Positions 16,205-24,578 of a stretch of DNA of 49,571 nucleotides are shown here, one piece after another. Origin of the DNA: Microbacterium sp. CFH 31415. Its GTDB lineage: Bacteria > Actinomycetota > Actinomycetes > Actinomycetales > Microbacteriaceae. How positions within the stretch are numbered: position 1 is the stretch's first letter; each line of letters opens with the position of its first letter. The notes beneath the pieces were generated by a model. That model saw only the letters and a program-made list of their open reading frames with translations. It made no database searches and was not told the DNA's origin. The stretch spans positions 1 to 49,571 of the forward strand of contig NZ_JAKYXC010000011.1 in assembly GCF_022538185.1 (NCBI RefSeq). Reading direction: 5' to 3'. Made by a program: the position numbers and the translations under genes.

Positions 16205-19200
16205 ATGTCGACGAGCCCCGCTGTCTCCATCATCATTCCTGTACACAACGACGAGACGTGGATCGCCGCAGCCCTCGAGAGTTGCATGAGGCAGTCGCTC
16301 TCCGACATCGAGGTGATCTGCGTCGACGACGCGTCGACCGACGGAACCCGGGCGATCATCGATACCTATCGAGCGCGGGACTCTCGCATCCGCCTGATCG
16401 AGCAGCCGACGAACGCCTCAGCCTTTCAGGCGCGACGAGTTGGTGTTGAGGAAGCTCTGGCGCCCTACGTGCTTTTTCTCGATGGCGATGACGAGCTGAC
16501 GCGAAATGCGGCACAGGTGGTGCTCGAGCGAGCGCGGTCCGAGGGCGCTGATGTCGTCGGTTTCGGCGTCGACTTCGTCATGTCGAAGGGCGTGCGCAAA
16601 CCGGCTTTCGAGAAGGAAGTGCAGCCGAAGCACGCTGAGCTGTCAGGCTCGGCGATCCTCCCGGGTATCTTCCCCCCAGGCAAATCCGCTCACGGACACG
16701 TGTGGGGCTACCTCTTTGCTAGAGAAATCCTGAGATCCGCGTACGCCGGACTTCCTCTGGACCTGCACCTCCCGCGAGCCAACGACCTGCCCATCGCATT
16801 CCTCGCGTTGGCCGGAGCAACCAAGTACGTGTCAACGCCCGAGCGGGCGTATCGCTACCACTTCCGGCGCGGCACCAGCGGCCAGCGGGTCACGAACACC
16901 GACGAGTTCGAGTTCTATCTCGGCGCCGTTCGTTCGATTGAACTCATCGAGCACAAGGTTCACGAAATCGTGCAGGGGTCGGACAATGCTGTCGAGGTCT
17001 TGGCGTGCTATGAATCGACGCGCCTCTCCGTCATCGGTACCGTTCTGCGGTACTGCCTCAATGCAGCTGACGAGGAGCTTCAAGGCGCTTGCTTCGCTAT
17101 GGTACGCGCGCGGGTCAGCGACGTTGACCTGATCCGGGCCGCTGCAGGCTTCTGCCCGGACGCGCTGCGCTTGTTTGATCGCACCAGTCCGGGTCCTTCG
17201 AATCGAGCGGAGCCGGTTCGAAGCGTCCTCATCACCACGGCGGTGCTGGGCACCGGTGGTATCCAGGGGGTCATCGCATCGCAGGCTCGTCACTTGGTCG
17301 ACGCCGGGATGAGGGTGACGATCGCGGTTCATCGACACGACGACTCTGTTTACGAGCTCCCCGACGGTGTCGAGGTAGTCCATCTACAGGCGACGACGGT
17401 GGCTGAACGTCTTCGCGCGTGGATTGAGATCTGCCGTGATTCAGAGGCTGATGTCATCCTCGACCACTACGTGCTCTACAACCAGGTATGGCCATTCTTC
17501 GCTCTCGCTGCTCAGACGCTCGGCATCCCCACTGTTGGGTTCCTTCAGAGCTTTGCGTTGCGCCCGGTCCGCGACGACAACGCAAACATGTCGTTCCTGG
17601 TAGAGAATCTGCCGCTCCTCGAGACGGTTGTGACTCTTTCTGCCGCCGATGTGGCGAACTGGAAGCTGCGTGGCCTGGAGCGGGTCGTCCATCTGCCTAA
17701 TCCTCCGTCGCCCATGCTGCAGCAGATGCCGGCACGCACCGTGCCGAAAGCCCCGCCAGTCGGACCCGTGAAACTCATCTGGTGGGGTCGCCTCCAGCAG
17801 TCGACGAAACAAGCCCGGGATCTCATACCGATCACTGCCGCGCTGAGGTCCCGAGGGGTGGATGCCGAACTCACCGTCATCGGACCGGACAGCAATGACC
17901 TCACCGCGGCGCGGATGCTGGCTGACGCCGTTTCCCAGGGTGTCGCTGATCATGTCAAGATCGTTGGCGCTCTGCACGGACCAGCCCTGGTCGAGGCACT
18001 GTCCGATGCGGACATCTCGCTGTTCACCAGCGTGATCGAAGGGTCGCCACTCGCCCTTATCGAGGCACAGTTTCTCGGGCTTCCCGTTGCCATGTACGAG
18101 CTGCCCTGGCTGGCGAATCTGGATGGAAACAAAGGTGTGATCACTGTCAGCCAAGGCGACGTGCGCGGGCTGGCGCGAGAGATCGATCTGCTGGTCAATG
18201 ATCCTGACCGATACGCCGCTGTCTCTCAGGCGTCGCTCGAGGCCGCTAGACGCGCCACTGACTTCGATTTCCCCGAGCTGTATGGGCAACTGCTGACGGG
18301 AACTCTTCCCGCGACCCGCTCGCCGGAGCCGACAGTTGCGCACGCGCGCCTCCTGCTTGAGTGGACGACCTTCTACACAGAACTCAACTCGCGGCAGCGC
18401 ATGGCGCAGAGCGCTGAGGTCACCAATCTGCGTAAGCAGATCGTCGCGTTGCGGAAGGAAGGCGCGGATGTTCGCGCCAAATTCGTGGCGCAACGACAAG
18501 CGACGGCAGATCTGCGGCGCAAGCTGGCGGTCGCACCGAGCACGCCTCGGTTCGATCGACGCGCGAAGCGACTAGTAGCACGGATTGCCCGCAAGGCGCA
18601 GTCTGTATTGCGTACCCGAGATCACGCCAAAGACAGTGCTCACACGGGGTCTACTGCCGTACACGACATGGCCTTGAGTGTGCCCACCGTGGACGCAGCA
18701 GTAGAGGTCGCCGGTCGCGATTCCGTCGCTGTGCCCGGTGACCACGGTCACCGCACTGATGGTGCCGCGCTTCGGGACGGGGCCGAGGCGACTGGCAGGG
18801 GAGTGCTCTCCGCCGCCCAGCCGGATGTCTCGGTCGTGATTCCCGTCTACAACGCAGGACCCTGGCTTGCCCAGTGCCTTTCGAGTGTGCTCGCCCAGAG
18901 CGAAGTCGGGTTGGAAGTGATCTGCGTCAACGATGGTTCGACTGACGATTCACGGAGCATCCTGAGCCATATGGCGCACCAGGACTCGCGAGTTCGCATT
19001 ATCGACCAGCCCAACAGTGGGCAGTCCGTCGGGCGAAATGCCGGCTTGAATGCGGCCAACGGCCGGTACGTGATTTTTCTCGACAGCGACGACTACTGGG
19101 CGCAGGACGCACTGTCGGTGCTCGTACAGCGCGCCGACGCCGACGAGTTGGATGTTCTGCTCCTGGAGGGTCACTCAGTTCTCGATGGCAACGTGAGCGA

Positions 19201-19822
19201 CGAAGTGTGGAACCGCTACGGCAACTACTACCCGCGGCACCAGGAGTACCGCGAGACGCGGGCTGGTGTCGACATGATCGTCGACATGAGACGCGGACGC
19301 GATTACAAGGCGCACGTGGGCCTTTACCTGACCCGCACGAGTTACATCCGTGCCAGCGGTGCACGATTCATTCCGGGGATCGTCCATCAGGACAACCCGT
19401 ACACATTCGCGCTCTTGTTGAACGCTGGCCGCGTTGCGCACGCCATGGTAGATCTCTATGCCCGGCGCTTGCGGCCCGGGTCCACCATCACGACGCTGAA
19501 GGCTCTGAATTCCGCCAAAGGCTACTACCTCAGCTACGTATCAATGCTTCGGGAAGTGTCCAGCCGTGACCTGTCGCCCGAAGTTGCGAGCGTCCTGAGC
19601 AATGTCGTCTACGACGTCTTCGTGAGCGCTCGTGGCCAGTTCGTTCAACTGCCCCCATCTATAGGTGCTGAGTTGAAGAGACTCGATCTCAGTCCTGAAG
19701 GGCAGGTGGCCTTTCGCCTGCTGGTTAGCACTCGCGAACCGGTGACCGCACAGGAGCCGATCCACCCTCCACGCGCCGAGAACCGCACGTTGACCGGCGA
19801 CGCTGTCCAGGCCGCACGCTGA
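16205..19822 (+). CDS. Three-domain glycosyltransferase (GT2-GT4-coil-GT2)
   Basis: 1205 residues. Domain 1 (about 5-300) is GT2, with VDDAS at 40-44, the metal box D-G-D-D-E at 93-97, and YRYHFRRG. Domain 2 (about 345-720) is GT4: a first Rossmann half from VRSVLITTAVLGTGG, WWGRLQQSTKQ, and the EX7E motif E-G-S-P-L-A-L-I-E near 611-619. A charged coiled coil spans about 724-805. Domain 3 (about 877-1180) is a second GT2, with SVVIPVYNAGPW, VNDGSTDDS and F-L-D-S-D-D-Y-W. The three sites could add three sugars or polymerise alternating units, the coil spacing or dimerising them. The start at 16205 is chosen because the paralogues begin at the same point; a TTG at 16163 is possible. Third-base usage looks less GC-biased than the housekeeping genes. 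Confidence 0.85.
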   Translation: MSTSPAVSIIIPVHNDETWIAAALESCMRQSLSDIEVICVDDASTDGTRAIIDTYRARDSRIRLIEQPTNASAFQARRVGVEEALAPYVLFLDGDDELTRNAAQVVLERARSEGADVVGFGVDFVMSKGVRKPAFEKEVQPKHAELSGSAILPGIFPPGKSAHGHVWGYLFAREILRSAYAGLPLDLHLPRANDLPIAFLALAGATKYVSTPERAYRYHFRRGTSGQRVTNTDEFEFYLGAVRSIELIEHKVHEIVQGSDNAVEVLACYESTRLSVIGTVLRYCLNAADEELQGACFAMVRARVSDVDLIRAAAGFCPDALRLFDRTSPGPSNRAEPVRSVLITTAVLGTGGIQGVIASQARHLVDAGMRVTIAVHRHDDSVYELPDGVEVVHLQATTVAERLRAWIEICRDSEADVILDHYVLYNQVWPFFALAAQTLGIPTVGFLQSFALRPVRDDNANMSFLVENLPLLETVVTLSAADVANWKLRGLERVVHLPNPPSPMLQQMPARTVPKAPPVGPVKLIWWGRLQQSTKQARDLIPITAALRSRGVDAELTVIGPDSNDLTAARMLADAVSQGVADHVKIVGALHGPALVEALSDADISLFTSVIEGSPLALIEAQFLGLPVAMYELPWLANLDGNKGVITVSQGDVRGLAREIDLLVNDPDRYAAVSQASLEAARRATDFDFPELYGQLLTGTLPATRSPEPTVAHARLLLEWTTFYTELNSRQRMAQSAEVTNLRKQIVALRKEGADVRAKFVAQRQATADLRRKLAVAPSTPRFDRRAKRLVARIARKAQSVLRTRDHAKDSAHTGSTAVHDMALSVPTVDAAVEVAGRDSVAVPGDHGHRTDGAALRDGAEATGRGVLSAAQPDVSVVIPVYNAGPWLAQCLSSVLAQSEVGLEVICVNDGSTDDSRSILSHMAHQDSRVRIIDQPNSGQSVGRNAGLNAANGRYVIFLDSDDYWAQDALSVLVQRADADELDVLLLEGHSVLDGNVSDEVWNRYGNYYPRHQEYRETRAGVDMIVDMRRGRDYKAHVGLYLTRTSYIRASGARFIPGIVHQDNPYTFALLLNAGRVAHAMVDLYARRLRPGSTITTLKALNSAKGYYLSYVSMLREVSSRDLSPEVASVLSNVVYDVFVSARGQFVQLPPSIGAELKRLDLSPEGQVAFRLLVSTREPVTAQEPIHPPRAENRTLTGDAVQAAR

Positions 19823-19936
19823 TCCGTCCCAGGCGAGTTGCAACGTGACAACAGTGGAAATCCATGCAGCGTCGACTCTTGCGACTCGAATAGACGGAAC
19901 CCATCGAGATTGGCCCCGGCCCGGGCTGGCGCACGA

Positions 19937-20989
19937 CTAAGCTACGGCGAGCTCGAGGACTTCGATTCCCAGTCCCGGTGACTCCACGCGCCGCAGGCGG
20001 GGGACTTCTTCCAGCCAGTACTCGAGTATCTCGCTTTCGTCGCGCCGATCAACGTCGTCAGCCACAATGAGTGCACCCGGAGCGAGGCGGTCGACAAGTA
20101 GCGGCAACGCCGGGTACCTCGCGTGTGGCCCGGTGGTCCCCGGCGGACCGTCGACGAGAAGCACATCGATGGGTTCGGTGAGTTCAGCCGAGTCGAACGA
20201 GTACCAGGAGAACTCGCCTCGCGGCGTCTGGAGCGGCGAGAGAGGTGCGAGGCGCACGTCGACGAAGTCCGTCAAGCGATGGGCGGAGATGAGCGCACGT
20301 GTCTTCTGTGCGTATTCGGGCAAGTGTTCGAGCGCAATCAGTCGCCCGCGCCCCAGTTTCTTCAAGGCGTAGCCGATCCAAAGTGTGGACGTGCCACTGC
20401 CGCACTCGACGATGGTTTGGGCCCCGCTTGTTTCGATGAGATCGACGAGTGCGAGTAGCCCGGCCGGGCTCAATGCCCAACCGGCCACTGCGGGAAGCCT
20501 CGCCTTTGGCGAATATCTGCTCAGCAACTGGTCGAGAGCCTGAATGTCGGTGAGGAGCTCGCGGTGAAGGAAACGCAGGCGTCGATCCATGGTCTTCTCT
20601 AACGAGTGGATCGCCCGCGACTCTCCGATGAGCGCGTCCAAACTCGCTTGGAGGTGCATGTCGCGTTCTTCGCGGGCGCGATCCCCGTCAGCCTGCATCG
20701 ACCTGAGCTCTTCGCGCGCAACGTCGCGCTCGGCTCGCATCTCGGCGAGCGCTCGGTGCGCAGCGTCGCGTTCGGCTCTCGCCATGACGAGTGCATGGCT
20801 GGCGTCGTCCCGTTTCGCGCGTGCGCTCTTCAACGCCCTGCGCGCTGCATCTCGCTCGGCACGTGCCTCGCGCAATCGAGCCTCCCATGGAAGCCGAGCG
20901 CGCCAAGATGCACGCGAGTGTCGCGATGCCGAGTCGCCCGTCGGTTGGTGACCGGTGTCCGGCTTTTCGGCGTCTCCTGCGTCGCTCAT
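19937..20989 (-). CDS. Coiled-coil SAM-dependent methyltransferase
   Basis: 350 residues. Residues 1-35 are disordered and polar. Residues 42-111 are five consecutive 14-residue units of the type ARAERDAARRAL, followed by more coil to about 160. The rest is a class I methyltransferase of the Methyltransf_24 type: SAM-binding VECGSGTSTLWIG near 191, ALEHLPEY near 220, and LLVDGPPG near 275. It should methylate a sugar, possibly at the chain end. The coil-plus-methyltransferase make-up recalls WbdD, which caps and measures O-antigen chains, although the order of parts is reversed and no kinase is present. Single-gene unit, convergent with the large glycosyltransferase gene; the 114 bp between them hold no strong terminator. 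Confidence 0.75.
   Translation of the reverse strand: MSDAGDAEKPDTGHQPTGDSASRHSRASWRARLPWEARLREARAERDAARRALKSARAKRDDASHALVMARAERDAAHRALAEMRAERDVAREELRSMQADGDRAREERDMHLQASLDALIGESRAIHSLEKTMDRRLRFLHRELLTDIQALDQLLSRYSPKARLPAVAGWALSPAGLLALVDLIETSGAQTIVECGSGTSTLWIGYALKKLGRGRLIALEHLPEYAQKTRALISAHRLTDFVDVRLAPLSPLQTPRGEFSWYSFDSAELTEPIDVLLVDGPPGTTGPHARYPALPLLVDRLAPGALIVADDVDRRDESEILEYWLEEVPRLRRVESPGLGIEVLELAVA
20657..20866 (-). repeat. Five tandem 42-bp coding repeats
   Basis: The section encoding residues 42-111 of the coiled-coil methyltransferase is built of five 42-bp units, each two heptads long (consensus A-R-A-E-R-D-A-A-x-R-A-L-x-x). The units are similar but diverged at the DNA level, the last being the most different. 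Such repeats can gain or lose units in phase, changing the coil by about 2 nm per unit. Confidence 0.75.
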
Positions 20990-21002
20990 CGTGGCAAGGC
21001 TA
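20990..21002 (-). promoter_or_regulatory. -10 box of a probably leaderless transcript
   Basis: On the minus strand TAGCCT (20997-21002) is followed by 7 nt and the ATG of the methyltransferase gene. No ribosome-binding sequence lies between. No convincing -35 was found. Confidence 0.45.
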
Positions 21003-21336
21003 CACTCATGCGACGACCGAGGCTCGTGCGCTCGAAGAGGATGAAGGCGATTAGCTCCTTGCCTCGTCGACAGAACGCACTTTCGTCGACTGGATCCAGC
21101 GCTGGGTCGGTGACCGCCTCACCTTGACTGCGGGGAGACGAAGCCATGGTGCGGCATCGAGCACGGCCGAGCGAGTGGCGTCACAATCGGTGTCAGGCGT
21201 CAGCCATGGACGCGACCGGCCGACCCAGTCTGCAGTGATGGCGCGGCGGCTAAGCGGGGGGTTCGGGTCCCTGCAACGGTTGCGACGCGACGGCTCCGGT
21301 GCGTGCCGGCGGCGCAGCCAGCGCGCCGGGGCAGGG
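21003..21336. other. Gene-free stretch
   Basis: About 330 bp between the methyltransferase and acetyltransferase genes, both on the minus strand. No open frame has motifs or a ribosome site. A short GC-rich stem (GGCGC with GCGCC, minus strand) just past the acetyltransferase stop could be a weak terminator. Nothing else was recognised. Confidence 0.45.
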
Positions 21337-21858
21337 TCAGCGCGATCGGTCGAGCAATCGCCCCAAGCGGGTTCTGCGCGGCTTCGACTGCTTCACCGTG
21401 GGTTCCGGCTCGTCGAGGGAGCGAATCACACGCGCCGGGACTCCCCCCACCAGCGTGTTGGGCGGCACGTCGGAGACGACGACCGCCCCGGCCGCGACGA
21501 CGGCGCCCGCGCCGATCGACACGCCGCCGACGACCGTGACCGCAGCCCCGATCCACGCACCGTCTCCGATCGTGATCGGATCGAATCGGCCAGTACCGGC
21601 GCGACGCGACGCCGGTCCGAGCTCGTGGGTGTCCGTGACCAGCCGGACGAACGGCCCGATGTTGACGCGGTTGCCGATCGAGGTATTGGGGCGGACATAT
21701 GCGTCTCGATTGATGTACACGCCGATGCCGATGTCGATTGGTCCAAGGAATTCACCGCCACGGAGGATCTTCGTCCTCGCGCCGATGCGCACCAGCCCGT
21801 CGCCGATGAATCGGGCAGTCGGTGAGATCTCGCAGCCTTCGGCGATATCGGTCGTCAC
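21337..21858 (-). CDS. Left-handed beta-helix sugar O-acetyltransferase
   Basis: 173 residues from GTG 21858. Hexapeptide repeats run through almost the whole protein (SIGNRVNIGPFV, ITIGDGAWIGAAVTV, SIGAGAVVAAGAV). The LacA/NodL-type catalytic histidine is in TDTHELG, and the C-terminal G-G-V-P-A-R-V-I closes the helix, followed by a basic tail. It acts as a trimer, moving acetyl from acetyl-CoA to a sugar hydroxyl. Reading further upstream in this frame adds about 90 low-complexity residues unlike the family, so the short start is preferred. CATAAT lies 6 nt before the GTG (21865-21870), suggesting a separate leaderless transcript. Confidence 0.8.
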   Translation of the reverse strand: MTTDIAEGCEISPTARFIGDGLVRIGARTKILRGGEFLGPIDIGIGVYINRDAYVRPNTSIGNRVNIGPFVRLVTDTHELGPASRRAGTGRFDPITIGDGAWIGAAVTVVGGVSIGAGAVVAAGAVVVSDVPPNTLVGGVPARVIRSLDEPEPTVKQSKPRRTRLGRLLDRSR

Positions 21859-21865
21859 CGGAACA

Positions 21866-22075
21866 TTATGCCTGCTGAGGAGCGACCTCGATCCGGAAAG
21901 CCCAGCGCTGCCACCGCTCGCCGGCAAGCTCGCGGAGGCGGGTCTCAATCGTCGCAGATGACGCCGAGCGGACCAACGAGTGGGAGACGACCGGCGTTTG
22001 GACCAGAGCGTTGTGGCGCTGACCCTCGCCGGGTCGCCCGGGCGCGGGGTGGAAGTGCTCGAGGCCGGCGCGCAT
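21866..22075 (-). CDS. Possible small gene of unknown function
   Basis: 69 codons from ATG 22075 to TAA 21866 in the 271-bp gap between the acetyltransferase and a GT2-GT4 gene. Most codons end in G or C, which suggests real coding, but no motif was recognised and no ribosome site is obvious. The frame stays open 18 codons further upstream to the stop codon of the GT2-GT4 gene, with which it is in phase. It may be a short protein, an eroded extension of the upstream gene, or chance. Confidence 0.25.
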   Translation of the reverse strand: MRAGLEHFHPAPGRPGEGQRHNALVQTPVVSHSLVRSASSATIETRLRELAGERWQRWAFRIEVAPQQA

Positions 22076-22129
22076 CGGGGGGATGCGCGGGCTGATCCCA
22101 GCTCGACTGAAACCAACTCGGTGATCAAC

Positions 22130-24514
22130 TCAGCGACGCAGGAGAGCGTGCCTCAGCCTGAGCGCCGCGGGGCGGAGCCACGGCGCGATGTCGAGCACGG
22201 TCCGGGCCGCCGGCGTCGCCTTCTGAACAACCCGCGAACTGAGCGACTGATCGACGCTCTCGGCGGCTCGGCGGGGCGACTTGTCGCGATCTCGCCGGCG
22301 CTCCGGCGGCTTTCGAGCCTTGGCGCTCTCTTCGGCAAAGAGGATCGTCAGATCGATGAGGCGCTTGGCGTCGTCGATCGTCGGCTCGGGGGAGTGACTC
22401 GCCGGGAGCGTGCCGGAGACCAACTGCTGATAGAGCGTCGCGAAATCGTGGGAGAGCTCTCGCTGGGCGGCCGAGACCGATGCCGCGGACAGCCTGCGGT
22501 ACAACTGGGGATCGGCGGCGATCGCGGCGATCTCCGCGGCCAAGCCGGTGGCATCGCGCTGTGGAGCGGTGACGATTCCGTCATTACCTTCCGCGAGAGC
22601 CAGCCAAGGCATCTCGTACATCGCGACCGGCAGGCCGCGGGACTGTGCCTCCGGAATCGTGAGCGGGTATCCCTCGATGATGCTCGTGTTGAGGAAGATG
22701 TCGGATGAGTCGATCGCGGCCAGGAGATCCTCTCCGTAGAGCGGTCCCACCGCCTGCACGAGATCTCCGATCGCCAGCCTGTCCGCGAGCTCGTTCAACT
22801 GAGCTGCCGTCATCTCGTTCCAGTCCGGGCCGATGATGCGCAGCCGGAAGTCGACACCGAGTCGCCGCAGCTCCGCCGCCACCTGGACGAGCTCGGACAC
22901 GCGCTTCGTGCGCTGCTCGAGCCGCCCCCACCACACCAGCTCGAGCGGCCGCCCGGTGGGCGCTTTCCGGGGAGCGGTGACCCGCGAGGCCTCCGCCAGC
23001 AGTGGAGAGGGCGGATTTGGCAGATAGGCCACCCGCGGCATCCCGCGCAGCTTCCAGAACGCCACGTCGGTCGGCGAGAGCACGATCAGCTGCGAGAGGG
23101 CGCCCATATTTCGGGTCTGGAAGGCGAGCCGTGTGATGCCGAGGAGGACGGACCGGCCGGCGAAGTTGTGCGCCCAGCCGATCGTCGCTGCGCCCTCCGC
23201 GCGCGCCGCGAGGGCGAATGCGGGCCACCGGTTCGCATAGAGCCAGTGGTGGTCGATCACAAGGTCGACACTGTGCTCGCGACACGCGTCAGCCCACTGC
23301 GCCAGCTGGTCCGCGAGGGACGTCGAGTCGTCGATCTGGACGAAGACGGCCCCTCGAGGGACGAGCGACTCGTCGCTCCCCGCCTCGCGCGCCGCGATCG
23401 TCACCCGGAACCCCGCGGCGAGCAGCAGGCGTGCCTGCGACAGCAGGACGCCGGTCACGCCGCCCCTCTGAAGGACGTTCGTGGTGAGCAGGATGCTGCG
23501 AGCAGGACGTTCACTCAGGTCGATCCGGCTCGTGTGCGCCGCGAGCTTCTCGAGCGCACCCGGCCGGAACTTCGCCGTCGCGTGCACGATCTCGCGCGCG
23601 GGGGCGCAGGTATACAGATGGGCGAAGGTCTCCGCGAGCAGGTCCTCACCGGTGTGCTCGGCGAGGTAGTACGTGGTGTAGGCGACGATAGACAGGCGGG
23701 CGGAGTCGTAGGTGGCGTGCACGAACGCCGGATCGGAGCTGCGGTTCGCGATCACCTGGACCGCGGGTGCGATCGTGTTGATCGAGTGGATCGCTCCCGC
23801 GTAGAACTTCGCCCACTCCAGGTCGTGGACCTTCTGCCCGCTGCCGCCACGACCGAAGTGGTATCGGTAGAGGCGCTCGGGCAGCGATTCGTAGCTCGTT
23901 GCCAGCGCCGTGGCGAGAAACGTGATGGGCAGATCATTGACCCGCGGGAGGACGAGGTCGTCGGGCATCAGCGCGTACGCGTCGACGAGCAGCTGCGTGC
24001 GGAAAAGGAACCGCCACAGCTGACCCTGCGCCGGCTCGTCGATCGGGAAGAGCCCGCGCAGGACGTCCGCACCCCGGAGCGAGCCGATGCGCGGCTGGAG
24101 CCGAAGTTCGAATCCGCCACCAGTGCTCCCGTCGCGGCCGACGACCTCGACGCCGAACTGGACGAGATCGGCGTTCGTGCTCTTCGCCTTCGAGAGTGCG
24201 ACCTCCGCCGCGTTGTCGGCCAGCTCGTCGTCGCCGTCGAGGAAGAGCAGATATGCGCTTCGCGCCGCACGGATTCCCACCCCACGCGCCTGGTAGGCCG
24301 ACATGTTCTGCTCCTGGCGGATGATGTGCACGCGCGGATCACGCTCGGCGTACTGCTGCACCACATCAGTGGTTCCGTCGGAGGATGCGTCGTCGACGAC
24401 GATGACTTCGATCGCGGAAAGCGTCTGGCGAAGGCAGCTGTCGAGTGCTCCCGCGATCACGTCCTCGTCGTTGTAGACCGGGATGACGATCGATACGAGC
24501 GGGATGGTGTCCAT
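22130..24514 (-). CDS. GT2-GT4 two-domain glycosyltransferase
   Basis: 794 residues. The N-terminal GT2 domain has VSIVIPVYND (7-16), V-D-D-A-S at 40-44, F-L-D-G-D-D-E at 91-97, and [11 protein letters not shown]. After a helical linker a GT4 domain runs from about 340 to 700, with TTNVLQRGGVTGV, WWGRLEQRTKR and EX7E (E-G-Y-P-L-T-I-P-E near 613-621). It ends in a basic tail, LRHALLRR. No membrane helix. Both sites look intact, so it may add two different sugars in turn or polymerise a disaccharide repeat. The ATG at 24514 has GGAG 5 nt upstream. It follows its paralogue by 64 bp in the same operon. Confidence 0.85.
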   Translation of the reverse strand: MDTIPLVSIVIPVYNDEDVIAGALDSCLRQTLSAIEVIVVDDASSDGTTDVVQQYAERDPRVHIIRQEQNMSAYQARGVGIRAARSAYLLFLDGDDELADNAAEVALSKAKSTNADLVQFGVEVVGRDGSTGGGFELRLQPRIGSLRGADVLRGLFPIDEPAQGQLWRFLFRTQLLVDAYALMPDDLVLPRVNDLPITFLATALATSYESLPERLYRYHFGRGGSGQKVHDLEWAKFYAGAIHSINTIAPAVQVIANRSSDPAFVHATYDSARLSIVAYTTYYLAEHTGEDLLAETFAHLYTCAPAREIVHATAKFRPGALEKLAAHTSRIDLSERPARSILLTTNVLQRGGVTGVLLSQARLLLAAGFRVTIAAREAGSDESLVPRGAVFVQIDDSTSLADQLAQWADACREHSVDLVIDHHWLYANRWPAFALAARAEGAATIGWAHNFAGRSVLLGITRLAFQTRNMGALSQLIVLSPTDVAFWKLRGMPRVAYLPNPPSPLLAEASRVTAPRKAPTGRPLELVWWGRLEQRTKRVSELVQVAAELRRLGVDFRLRIIGPDWNEMTAAQLNELADRLAIGDLVQAVGPLYGEDLLAAIDSSDIFLNTSIIEGYPLTIPEAQSRGLPVAMYEMPWLALAEGNDGIVTAPQRDATGLAAEIAAIAADPQLYRRLSAASVSAAQRELSHDFATLYQQLVSGTLPASHSPEPTIDDAKRLIDLTILFAEESAKARKPPERRRDRDKSPRRAAESVDQSLSSRVVQKATPAARTVLDIAPWLRPAALRLRHALLRR

Positions 24515-24578
24515 GTGATCTCCGTCGTTGCGGGTAACTCGTGGGGGGCGCGGCAGTGCGACTGCGTCGCGCGCCGGG

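Noticed and set aside
21859..22128. Upstream extension of the acetyltransferase
   Set aside because: The added 90 residues are Ser/Arg/Pro-rich and unlike the family. Third-base bias favours another frame there. GTG 21858 gives the expected N-terminus.
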